Source: CAWIVH01 sp963839475 (GTDB lineage Bacteria > Acidobacteriota > UBA6911). From it: DNA of 64,000 nt. Numbering within the stretch: the first letter of the stretch is position 1; each line of letters opens with the position of its first letter. Of this stretch, positions 18,733 through 27,214 are shown in pieces. Location of the stretch: positions 558,001 to 622,000 of the forward strand of contig CAWIVH010000001.1 of NCBI GenBank assembly GCA_963839475.1. The letters are read 5' to 3'. The translations under genes and the position numbers were made by a program. The notes below the pieces were generated by a model. The model ran no database searches. It worked only from the letters and a program-made list of their open reading frames with translations, and had not been told where the DNA came from.

Positions 18733-19326
18733 ATGGGTAGAAGGATTCTGGCCGTCGACGACGAAGCTGATGTCACGCGCCTGATCAGGCATTCGAGGCG
18801 CCTCGCGAATGTCACGGTCGGAGTTGCCCGCGAACTGGGGTTGACCGGCAGCGCCTTGACCCAGATTGAACACGGTGCCTTGCTCCACGACATCGGAAAG
18901 CTGCGCATCCCGGATAATATCCTGGTACACGCGGGAGAGCTCAACAGCCCGCAATGGGAAATCATGAGGAAGCACCCGGAATACGGGTACGAATTCCTCA
19001 GCCGGATAGGAATCCTGCAGGGGGCGGCCACGTATGTGCTGTGCCACCATGAAAAGTACGATGGAAGCGGCTATCCGCGAGGTCTCAAGGGAGAGGCAAT
19101 CCCCCTGGAAGCCCGGATATTTTCACTGGTCGACGCCATCGACGCCATGATCTATGACCGACCGTACCACGCCGGGATCTCTTTCCATGATGCTCGTGAG
19201 GAAGTGTACCGCTGCGCCGGAACTCACTTCGATCCCAACCTGATCGAGCCTGTATTGCGCTATCTGGCGCGGAATCTTCCCCAGCGGACGATTGCCACGC
19301 AAAAAGAAGAATCTTCGATGAACTGA
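18733..19326 (+). CDS. HD-GYP domain protein with vestigial receiver-domain N-terminus
   Basis: A 197-residue predicted c-di-GMP phosphodiesterase. The metal and catalytic signature is complete: HD at 52-53, His81, HHE at 105-107, DGSGYP at 110-115 and Asp135. Residues 3-18 (RRILAVDDEADVTRLI) are an unmistakable first strand and helix of a response-regulator receiver domain, but the protein jumps from there to the HSRRLA start of the HD-GYP domain (about 20). The phospho-acceptor Asp and the remaining ~100 receiver residues are absent. The frame is continuous with a ribosome-binding site and sits in an operon, so this is either an internal deletion that leaves a constitutive enzyme or an ancestral remnant. 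Confidence 0.88.
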   Translation: MGRRILAVDDEADVTRLIRHSRRLANVTVGVARELGLTGSALTQIEHGALLHDIGKLRIPDNILVHAGELNSPQWEIMRKHPEYGYEFLSRIGILQGAATYVLCHHEKYDGSGYPRGLKGEAIPLEARIFSLVDAIDAMIYDRPYHAGISFHDAREEVYRCAGTHFDPNLIEPVLRYLARNLPQRTIATQKEESSMN

Positions 19327-19341
19327 GGAGGCAATGCCTTT

Positions 19342-20664
19342 ATGGCCAGTGTAATAACCCGCACACGTTTATACGCCGACCGAATTTACGAACTCGGCAC
19401 CGAAAATGCCTTTAAAATCGGCCCCCACATCGCGCGCCTGGAAAATCAGGGCCACTCCGTCGTTCGACTAAATCTGGGCGAACCCGATTTCAACATTCCC
19501 GTCTTTGTAAGGGACGAGGTGAAGCGCCAGCTCGACCTGGGAAACACCCATTATTGCGACCCGAAAGGGATTCTCCCGTTGCGCAAGGCCATCGCCAGAC
19601 AGATGAGCGACACCCGCGGACTGAACATTTCACCGGAGCAGGTGGTCGTTTTCCCCGGAGGCAAACCGTCGATCGGTTTCTGCCAGGAAGTCTACTGTAA
19701 CGCCGGCGATGAAATCATCTATCCGAGCCCCGGCTTTCCGATCTACGAATCATTTCCGCGCTACCTCGGATGCGTGCCCGTCCCGCTTCACCTTTCCGAG
19801 GATTCGAATTTCACCTTTACAGCGGACCAGCTCGACAGGCTGATCACCGACCGTACCCGGCTGATCATCATCAACTTTCCCTCCAATCCTACGGGAGGGG
19901 TCGCCTCGCCGGACCAACTCCGTGAAATCGCCGATGTGATCATGCGGAGATGCCCGCCGGACGTCCGCGTCTATTCGGATGAAATCTACGAAACTATCGT
20001 ATTCGACGGACTCAAGCATATTTCCATTGCAACCATTCAGGGAATGCCGGAACGGACCATCATCAGCAGCGGATTTTCGAAGAGCTTCGCCTGGACCGGA
20101 GGCAGGATCGGCTATGCCGTTTTCCCAACGGAGGACGAAGCGAATGTTTTCAAGAATCTGAATATCAATTATTTCTCCTGTATCCCGCCCTTCAACCAGG
20201 AAGGCGCCCGCGTGGCACTGGAGCACCCGGAAAGCCGCGCCGTGGTCGGGGAAATGGTCCGGACCTTTCAGAACCGCCGCGACGTCATCGTGTCCATGCT
20301 CAACCAGATCGACGGCATCCGCTGCAAGACTCCCCGCGGGGCATTCTATCTTTTCCCCAACATTGCCGGGGTCTGTGAAAAAGTCGGCGCCATCGAAGCC
20401 TGGGCCTCGCTGCCTGCCGACGTCCGGCAGCGAACCGCCCCTTCCACGCTCTTCCAGATGTTTCTGCTTTATCGTCACTTTGTGGCAACCATGGACCGGA
20501 ACTCCTTTGGTCGAATCGGTGCCGAAGGACAGCACTACCTGAGACTCTCCATCGCATCCGAGCTGAGCGTGCTGGAGGAAGGGGTGAGACGGCTGGAAGC
20601 CGCAAGCAAGGACAGCAGGGGATTTGCCGAATTCATGGACACGATCGCGATGGAGGTCATTTAG
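19342..20664 (+). CDS. Class I/II PLP-dependent aminotransferase
   Basis: A 440-residue fold-type I aminotransferase in the aspartate aminotransferase superfamily. PLP Lys247 lies in SGFSKSFAWTGGRIGY, NPTGG is at 182-186 and the PLP-ring Asp is in SDEIY (212-216). N-terminal NLGEPDF (44-50) is the substrate-loop motif. At 440 residues it is longer than the usual ~390, with an extra C-terminal segment (about 345-385 and the last 15 residues). This may make it a distinct subgroup rather than AspC or AlaT. It lies 15 bp after the HD-GYP gene and 19 bp before a glycosyltransferase. Amino donor and acceptor are unknown. Confidence 0.9.
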   Translation: MASVITRTRLYADRIYELGTENAFKIGPHIARLENQGHSVVRLNLGEPDFNIPVFVRDEVKRQLDLGNTHYCDPKGILPLRKAIARQMSDTRGLNISPEQVVVFPGGKPSIGFCQEVYCNAGDEIIYPSPGFPIYESFPRYLGCVPVPLHLSEDSNFTFTADQLDRLITDRTRLIIINFPSNPTGGVASPDQLREIADVIMRRCPPDVRVYSDEIYETIVFDGLKHISIATIQGMPERTIISSGFSKSFAWTGGRIGYAVFPTEDEANVFKNLNINYFSCIPPFNQEGARVALEHPESRAVVGEMVRTFQNRRDVIVSMLNQIDGIRCKTPRGAFYLFPNIAGVCEKVGAIEAWASLPADVRQRTAPSTLFQMFLLYRHFVATMDRNSFGRIGAEGQHYLRLSIASELSVLEEGVRRLEAASKDSRGFAEFMDTIAMEVI

Positions 20665-20683
20665 AAAGCGGCGGCGGTCGGCC

Positions 20684-21418
20684 ATGCAGAGAGCGCGTTA
20701 TCACGAACGGGAAGAGGATGTCGCTATCATCGTTCCGGTTCTGAACGAAAAGGATTCGGTTGCCGAATTCTATTCGCGCGTGGAAAAAACCGGCTTTGGA
20801 GCCAGCCTGGTATTCGTCGACAATGCTTCAACAGACGGCACGGCAGAATTCATTTTGTCGCTGCCTTCGGTCCGCCTGATCCGCCACGATCACAACCTCG
20901 GCTACGGAGCTTCCATCCGCGACGGGATAGCAGCGGCGCATGCGGCCAAAATCATCATCATCGACGCCGACCTGGAATATCCGCCCGAGGTCATCCCGGA
21001 GCTCCTGGCCGCCCTCAACCTTCATCCCGTCGTCTATGGTTCGAGGTTCTTGACGGGCAGACCGCCTGCCATGCCGGCATTGCGTCGTATCGGCAATCGC
21101 GTCATCTCGGCGGTCTTCAACCTGCTTTTCCGTCAGCACACGACCGATTTTTACACCGGGGTTAAAGGGCTGACCCGTGAGGCAATCAGCTGTCTGGAAC
21201 TGAAGCGCGACGGTTTCGAACATGTGGTGGAAATGGGCGTTCAGCTGGCGCAGGCCGGGTACTGTCTGCATGAGATCCCTGTAGCTTACAGGCTGCGCAC
21301 GCATGGCTCTTCGAAAATGAAACACCTGCCGGAGACGCTCAAGTATATCTGGTACATCTCAAGTTATCGCCTGGGGCTGGGCAGCCGCCGTCGGGTTTGC
21401 ACCGGAGGAGGAAAGTGA
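20684..21418 (+). CDS. GT2 family glycosyltransferase (dolichol-phosphate mannosyltransferase-like)
   Basis: A 244-residue GT-A-fold inverting glycosyltransferase without membrane segments. The N-terminal IIVPVLNE (15-22), DNASTDGT (46-53) and metal-binding DAD (94-96, IIIDADLEYP) are classical, and RIGNRVISAVFN plus DFYTGVKGLTR resemble DPM/undecaprenyl-phosphate sugar transferases. The ATG at 20684 was chosen; the longer frame from 20624 would overlap the aminotransferase. Its TGA overlaps the GTG start of the next gene. It probably moves a sugar from a nucleotide donor to a lipid phosphate or related acceptor. Confidence 0.87.
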   Translation: MQRARYHEREEDVAIIVPVLNEKDSVAEFYSRVEKTGFGASLVFVDNASTDGTAEFILSLPSVRLIRHDHNLGYGASIRDGIAAAHAAKIIIIDADLEYPPEVIPELLAALNLHPVVYGSRFLTGRPPAMPALRRIGNRVISAVFNLLFRQHTTDFYTGVKGLTREAISCLELKRDGFEHVVEMGVQLAQAGYCLHEIPVAYRLRTHGSSKMKHLPETLKYIWYISSYRLGLGSRRRVCTGGGK

Positions 21419-22842
21419 GCCGTCTGATAGGAGTGATTCCCGCCGCAGGGCGCGGTACGCGAGCCTATCCCTACACTCAGGGGCTGCCCAAAGGGATGCT
21501 GGAAATCGACGGCGAGCCGATTTTCAGCCGTGTGATGGCGATCTTTCGCGATCAAATGGAAATCCGCGATATCGTCATCATAGTCGGCGAGCTCGGCGAT
21601 GTGATCCGCCGTTATTACGGAGACGGTTCGGGGGTCGGCGTACGATTGACCTATGTGCAAAACGACGCCGTCGATCGTGGATTGTCTTACTCCGTCCTGC
21701 TGGCCCGGACACACGTCGAAGAACATTTCTGCATTATCTTGTCCGACGAGTGCTATATCGGATCCAACCATGCGGGGCTGCTCCAGCTGCCCTATAAAGA
21801 CACGTTGGCTGTGGTTGGCGTGGCGGATCCGGGTGACGGCGAGCGTGTGCGCAAAAACTACGCCGTCGAAATTGAGAACGGCAGGGTGAGCCGGCTTGTC
21901 GAAAAGCCGCAAAGTCACGGGACCGCGATGCTGGGCCTCGGAACATTTCTGATGCACCGGAGGATTTTCGAATATCTCGAACAGGCGCTGGACAGGCCCG
22001 AGGGTGGACCAACCGATCTGGTAAGTGTTCTGGGCCGCGCTTGCGCCAGGGGAGAGAAGATCCTCCCATACCGGATCGAAGGTCTTTACGTCAACGTGAA
22101 TGACCGTGACGAACTCAACCGGGCCAACAACATCACACGCAGCGCGAACTTCGAAAAAAGAACAACGGCTGTCGCGGTGCTACAGCACGGAACATTCGAG
22201 CGTGCGCTGACCGTCCTGGAGGAGTTCAGGAAACTGGGCCGGTTTGCAGACCTCTCTCTGGTAGCACCTCCCGGGATTCCCGGCGCTCAGGAAGTGCCTT
22301 GTGGCGCGCGGCTTGTCACCGCTCCCAGCGACCGGTACGGCGATATGATGCGCGCCGGGCTTGACTCGCTCCACGCCGATATTTTGTTCACCGTCTACGG
22401 GGACGGAACATTCTCTCCTCGCGACGTGCACAAGTTCCTCGAATATCTCAAGGAAGCCGATCTCGTCGTGGGCACTCGGACCACGCGACAGCTCATTCAC
22501 CAGGGCAGTAACATGCGCGGAATTGTGCGGCTGGCACAGGTATTTCTGGCAAAATTCCTGGAACTCATCTGGTGGCATTTTGAACCGCGATTCACGGATG
22601 CCGGATGCACTTATCGCGCGCTGTGGAGCTCCACCTGGCGCATGATCGGTCCGCGGTTGGTTGCACACGGGCCCGATTTTTCAGTCGAGATGCTTGTGGA
22701 GACGCTGCGCTGCAGAAAGCAGGTGATTGAAATCCCGATCAATTTCCAGGTGGGCCGCAAGGGATTGCGTGAACGAGACCAGACCTTGCGGACTTTTTTC
22801 TCGATGGCAGCCTTGATCGTGCGCAGGCGGTTCTTCAATTGA
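21415..22842 (+). CDS. Fusion: sugar-nucleotidyltransferase-like domain plus GT2-like domain
   Basis: A 475-residue two-domain protein. Residues 1 to about 235 are a nucleotidyltransferase of the RmlA/GlmU fold, with PAAGRGTRAYPYT (9-21), the catalytic LPKGMLEI (25-32), SDE at 110-112 and VEKPQS. Residues about 255-475 are a GT2-like domain with YGDG in the metal-binding position, VVGTRTTR and a DAGCTYRALW segment like the DPM-type acceptor side. It starts at GTG 21415, directly after GGAGGAGGAAA and overlapping the previous stop by 4 bp. The fusion suggests that activation of a phosphorylated compound and its transfer are coupled. Substrate unknown. The last 8 bp overlap the helicase gene end on the other strand. 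Confidence 0.85.
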   Translation: MSRLIGVIPAAGRGTRAYPYTQGLPKGMLEIDGEPIFSRVMAIFRDQMEIRDIVIIVGELGDVIRRYYGDGSGVGVRLTYVQNDAVDRGLSYSVLLARTHVEEHFCIILSDECYIGSNHAGLLQLPYKDTLAVVGVADPGDGERVRKNYAVEIENGRVSRLVEKPQSHGTAMLGLGTFLMHRRIFEYLEQALDRPEGGPTDLVSVLGRACARGEKILPYRIEGLYVNVNDRDELNRANNITRSANFEKRTTAVAVLQHGTFERALTVLEEFRKLGRFADLSLVAPPGIPGAQEVPCGARLVTAPSDRYGDMMRAGLDSLHADILFTVYGDGTFSPRDVHKFLEYLKEADLVVGTRTTRQLIHQGSNMRGIVRLAQVFLAKFLELIWWHFEPRFTDAGCTYRALWSSTWRMIGPRLVAHGPDFSVEMLVETLRCRKQVIEIPINFQVGRKGLRERDQTLRTFFSMAALIVRRRFFN

Positions 22843-25800
22843 CCATCCTGGCTCCGACTCCGAGGTGAAGCAGGCGGGCAAGAATGCGCATTTCCCCGCT
22901 CTCGGCAGCTGCCAGCGGAACTCCTCCCCGGAATAAAAGGCGGTTCCCGAACTGGGCCGGGATGCGGGCCCCGGGGGTGAGGACTCCGGCCAGGTTCAGC
23001 GGATCGCAAGCCGAAATGAGGACAAATGCTTCACTGGTCCCATTCCGTCTAGCCGTTCTCAGCCCTTCGACGGCTTCCGGAAGGGCGAATTGTTCGCCGG
23101 CAAGACCGGAGATAAAGCGGCCCCCGCGAATCTCACCCCTTGCCTCCAGACGGCGCAACACGCGGACGAGATCGCGCCACGGGGGAGCGTTTTCACGGGC
23201 GAGCGCCTCCCGGCAAAGCACACCATATCGCTTAAGAAACTGTCTCGCCTTCCGTTCCGTCCGGTTTTCCGGCAGAGGCTCGTCGGGCTCGAGCAGTGAC
23301 CATCTGCCTTCGCGTACCTGCCTCGGCTGCCGCCTTAGACGGGCATGTCGGTCCGTCCGTCTGGCGTCGCCCCGGATCAGCGAGCGCAGCGCCGCAAAAG
23401 CGTCGGCCGTCACAACGCCGGCGGCAACCAGCTGCCAAAGCCCCTCTTCGACTTCGGTGGGAAGGTGCCTCGTTCCAGCCAAGATTTCAGGAAAAAAAGT
23501 GGCGCCGCGCCGGCGCAGGAACCCAAGCACGGCGCGTGCGGGCACCGAAAGTGCCGCTTCATCGACCGCCCCCCGGTCGAGCAGCCAGGGAACATCCTCG
23601 CGCAGTGCAATCCCTATCGCGGCGGTACGGCTCAGGCCCGGCCTTCGCGCAGGCACTTCGGCGCGCGTCCCTCTGCGGCTCCAGCGTCCCCATATAAGCT
23701 CGCCGCTGCTGCAGAGGCTGTCCAGGAGTTCAGGCCTATAGTCTTCGATCCTGGCGGGGAGAATTTCGGCCTCCCAGGCGGCAGCCGCCGTTTCAAAGCC
23801 CTGGAGCTGATCGATTATTTCGAAAACGCCGGCATCTCCCCGGAGCCGGACTGCGGGGAGAAGGTGCTGCCAGGTGAAGAGAAAATCGAGGTATACGGCC
23901 GGCGGAACGGGTTCGATCTCGCGCCGCAGGCGTGCGAGGGTTGCCCTGTGAATCCGGGCAAGTATGCGCCGGTCGCAATATTCTTCCTCACCGGCGCTTT
24001 CCGAGAAAAACCCGCGCAGTACCAGGCCTTCCCCTTCAAGCTGGGCGAACGCGGCTTGAACCTCCTCACGAGGAAATCCCAGCTCACTCGCCAATGCGGT
24101 CGCGGTCAGCGGCCCGCTGATCTCAGCCCAGCCGCGGACAATTGTAACCACCGGCTTCTCGGATACGCCCTCCGGGGCAGGACCGGGGAAAACAGCGAGC
24201 GCAGGATTTACCGGGAAAATTGACGGCAAGCGCAACAACAGGGAAGCGCTCTCGGCGGCAGCCCAGAAGATAGCGCTTTCGTTCTGCCAGCGATGGGCTC
24301 GATTTTCAGCCGCAAGCGATCCGAACCAGTCCGCGGCTGCATCCGGCAGTTTTCCGACGGAAGACATGGGGAAGATAACCACGCCAAGCAGGAAATCATG
24401 CAATTCTTCACGATCCCGCAAATGCGGCCAGGCATCATCTGCGGCGCTGCGGATGGCGTCCTGGTTTAGCCTGCCCAGGTCTCCTGCCTCATCCGGTAGC
24501 ACGCGGCGCAGGAATACAGCCCGCGCCCTTCGCTCCTCGAGAGGAGCATCATCCAGAAAAGCGTAAGGCATGGCATTGAGTATCTGGTGGGAAAATGCCG
24601 AGGGCATCGGCGTGTCTCTTGCCAGAATCTCAATCTCGCCCCGCTCCAGCGCTGTGAGGAGATTTTTCAGTCCCGCGACATCCAGCGCCTCATATAGGCA
24701 ATCCCGCAAGGTTTCAAACACCAGCGGGTGTCCGGGAATTTCCACGTCCGGTCCTTCGCGATTGTCCTGGCAGCCGGCTTGTGCCGGAAATACCGCCGCG
24801 AGCAGGTCATCGGCACGCATGCGCTGAAGCTGCGCCGGGACTTTCCGACCGCCGGTGAACCGGAGCATGGCAAGGGATCGGGTAAGTGTCCAGCGCCAGC
24901 GCGCCGTAAAAATCGGCGATGCCAAGACGGCCTGTTTCAGCACCTCTTCGACACCGCGGGAACGCAGGAATTGAAATACTTCCTCCAGGGGAAAGCTGTG
25001 TTGTGGGCCAAGGGAGAGATTGATGCCCTCATCGGTCGCAGAGGCCTGCAGCTCGAAATCGAAGTTCCGGCAAAAACGCTTGCGCAGGGCCAGGCCCCAG
25101 GCCCTGTTGATGCGGCCTCCGAAGGGAGAGTGCAGGATCACCTGCATGCCTCCGCTCTCGTCAAAAAATCGCTCGGCGATGATTCGGCTAAGGAGGGGGA
25201 CAGCTCCCAGCACGCGCTTCCCTTCCGAAACATAGTCAGTCAACTGCCGGGCCGCCCCCTCCGGCAGATCCAATGAATGCCGGAGCCATTGGGAGCAGAG
25301 ATCGGGATCCTGAAGCCGCTGGTCTATTTCCGCGCGCAGATCCGATACCGATTGCGAGAGCTCCCTGCTCCTCGAAGGCGCTTCCCCCAGCCAGAAGGGG
25401 ATCAGGGGAGCTTGTCCGTGGGCGTCCTCGACCCGCACGGTTCCGCGCTCCACCCTGCGGATCCGCCAGGAGGTGTTTCCGAGAAGGAAGATATCGCCCG
25501 CCATGCTTTCGACGACAAAGTCCTCGTTCACGCTGCCAACATAGGTTCCTTCCGGGTCGGCCACCACAGAATAGTCGGCGTTGTCCGGGATAGCCCCGCC
25601 GCTGGTCAGGGCGGAGATACGGGCACTCCGCCGGCCGCGCACGACGCCATGGACGCGATCATAATGGAGGTAGGCGGAGCGGCGCCCCATTCGCGTGGAA
25701 ATCCCGTCGGCAAGCATGTCGAGCACATCATCAAAAGCCTGCCGCGGCAGATCCCGGTAAGGATAGGCGCGTCGAACCATCGCCAGCAGGTCGGATACCC

Positions 25801-27082
25801 GCCAGGATTCCGAGCTGCACGCGGCCACGATCTGCTGTGCAAGAATATCGAGCGGCCAGGGCGGAATCTCCAGATGTTCCAGGTCCCCGCGTCTGATCGC
25901 CATGACCAGAGCTGCACATTCGAGCAACTCATCCCGGGTTAGCGGGAACAGCCGGCCTTGGGGAGTCCCTCCGAGCCAATGCCCGGAGCGACCGATTCTC
26001 TGGAGCAGCACGCTTATGGAGCGCGGGGAACCGATCTGGCAAACCAGCTCGACAGCACCGATGTCTATTCCGAGCTCGAGGGAAGCTGTCGCGACGCAGA
26101 CTCGGACTTCAGCGTTCTTGAGCTTTTCCTCTGCCTGCAGCCGGGTCTTTCGGGAAAGGCTTCCATGATGGGTTGCGACCTGGTCCTCACCCAATTTTCC
26201 CGCAAGCAGGTGAGCCACCCGTTCAGCAACACGCCTCGTGTTCACAAAAACAAGGGTTGTCCGGTGCTGGCCCGCCAGAGCAGCCACGCGATCCACGGTC
26301 TCGCCCCAGAGCTCCGTTTTGACAACAGGTCCAAGCTCGTCGGCCGGGATTTCTATCCGGAGGTCCATGCTGCGTCGATGGCCGGTATCGATAATCGCGC
26401 AGTGAGGTTTGCCATCCGCGTCGATTCCGGCGCCTCCCACCAGGAAGCGCGCCACTTCTTCGATCGGCCTCTGCGTCGCGCTCAGGCCTATGCGTGTCAA
26501 AGGTGCCCCAGTCAGCGCGCACAGGCGTTCAACCGAAAGAGCAAGATGAGAACCGCGTTTATCGTCGACGATCGCATGAATCTCATCCAGGATGAGGGTT
26601 CCCGCTCCAGCGAGGCCTCGCCGTCCGCTTGCAGATGTCAGGAGGACATAGAACGATTCGGGAGTCGTAATCCAGATATGCGGCGGCTTCCGGGCATAGG
26701 CCTGCCTCTCGTAGGAAGGAGTGTCCCCTGTCCGCACGGCAATCCTGATTTCCGGAACTGCAAAACCTTTTTTCTGAGCGAGGGAGCAAATCTCGGCGAG
26801 GGGGGTCGAGAGATTTTTATGGATATCGTTTGAAAGCGCCTTCAGGGGCGAAACGTAGACAACCTGGGCGCTATCGGTCAGCGATCCGGCTACTGCGGCA
26901 CGAAGCAAGCGGTCAATGCATATCAGGAAAGCCGCCAAGGTTTTTCCCGATCCTGTCGGCGCCGATATCAGCGTGTGCCGGCCTGCTGCGATCATCGGCC
27001 AACCTAGACGCTGGGCATCCGTGGGCTCGGCGAAGTTTAACTGGAACCATTCCTGGACTATCGGATGAAAGAGATCCTGCAT
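22835..27082 (-). CDS. lhr: Lhr-like superfamily 2 ATP-dependent helicase (long form)
   Basis: A 1415-residue 3'-5' DNA/RNA helicase related to Lhr, implicated in DNA repair in mycobacteria. The N-terminal RecA pair carries Walker A APTGSGKT (41-48), DEIH (166-169), SAT (201-203), VFVNTRR, and motif VI in SVLLQRIGRSGH. The following winged helix and beta-barrel make the Lhr core (to about 870). The remaining ~550 residues are the Lhr C-terminal region seen in long forms, ending in the QFALPE and LVLISACDPLN segments. The ATG at 27082 starts at MQDLFHPIVQEWF; the extension to 27172 runs into intergenic sequence. It overlaps the convergent fusion gene by 8 bp, so their transcripts are antisense at the ends. 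Confidence 0.93.
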   Translation of the reverse strand: MQDLFHPIVQEWFQLNFAEPTDAQRLGWPMIAAGRHTLISAPTGSGKTLAAFLICIDRLLRAAVAGSLTDSAQVVYVSPLKALSNDIHKNLSTPLAEICSLAQKKGFAVPEIRIAVRTGDTPSYERQAYARKPPHIWITTPESFYVLLTSASGRRGLAGAGTLILDEIHAIVDDKRGSHLALSVERLCALTGAPLTRIGLSATQRPIEEVARFLVGGAGIDADGKPHCAIIDTGHRRSMDLRIEIPADELGPVVKTELWGETVDRVAALAGQHRTTLVFVNTRRVAERVAHLLAGKLGEDQVATHHGSLSRKTRLQAEEKLKNAEVRVCVATASLELGIDIGAVELVCQIGSPRSISVLLQRIGRSGHWLGGTPQGRLFPLTRDELLECAALVMAIRRGDLEHLEIPPWPLDILAQQIVAACSSESWRVSDLLAMVRRAYPYRDLPRQAFDDVLDMLADGISTRMGRRSAYLHYDRVHGVVRGRRSARISALTSGGAIPDNADYSVVADPEGTYVGSVNEDFVVESMAGDIFLLGNTSWRIRRVERGTVRVEDAHGQAPLIPFWLGEAPSRSRELSQSVSDLRAEIDQRLQDPDLCSQWLRHSLDLPEGAARQLTDYVSEGKRVLGAVPLLSRIIAERFFDESGGMQVILHSPFGGRINRAWGLALRKRFCRNFDFELQASATDEGINLSLGPQHSFPLEEVFQFLRSRGVEEVLKQAVLASPIFTARWRWTLTRSLAMLRFTGGRKVPAQLQRMRADDLLAAVFPAQAGCQDNREGPDVEIPGHPLVFETLRDCLYEALDVAGLKNLLTALERGEIEILARDTPMPSAFSHQILNAMPYAFLDDAPLEERRARAVFLRRVLPDEAGDLGRLNQDAIRSAADDAWPHLRDREELHDFLLGVVIFPMSSVGKLPDAAADWFGSLAAENRAHRWQNESAIFWAAAESASLLLRLPSIFPVNPALAVFPGPAPEGVSEKPVVTIVRGWAEISGPLTATALASELGFPREEVQAAFAQLEGEGLVLRGFFSESAGEEEYCDRRILARIHRATLARLRREIEPVPPAVYLDFLFTWQHLLPAVRLRGDAGVFEIIDQLQGFETAAAAWEAEILPARIEDYRPELLDSLCSSGELIWGRWSRRGTRAEVPARRPGLSRTAAIGIALREDVPWLLDRGAVDEAALSVPARAVLGFLRRRGATFFPEILAGTRHLPTEVEEGLWQLVAAGVVTADAFAALRSLIRGDARRTDRHARLRRQPRQVREGRWSLLEPDEPLPENRTERKARQFLKRYGVLCREALARENAPPWRDLVRVLRRLEARGEIRGGRFISGLAGEQFALPEAVEGLRTARRNGTSEAFVLISACDPLNLAGVLTPGARIPAQFGNRLLFRGGVPLAAAESGEMRILARLLHLGVGARMVN

Positions 27083-27214
27083 GTCATTCAATATAACATT
27101 CGCATAGGATGGGTTTTTCAACCCAAAAGGCGCGAAACACAAATGCAGCGCATTCAGCTTTGCGATCCTCAAGGACTTTGTGGTGAAATGAGGGTTCTCA
27201 GGGAAAGGAATATT

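Noticed and set aside
19342..22842. Aminotransferase plus nucleotidyltransferase as a phosphonate (aminoethylphosphonate) pathway
   Set aside because: No PEP mutase, phosphonopyruvate decarboxylase or other phosphonate-specific gene is visible nearby, so the resemblance to that pairing is too weak to claim.
27105..27214. Possible further copy of the dispersed repeat before the SDR gene
   Set aside because: Only short words such as CTTTGTGGTGAAAT are shared with the region next to copy 2; the conserved tail is absent.
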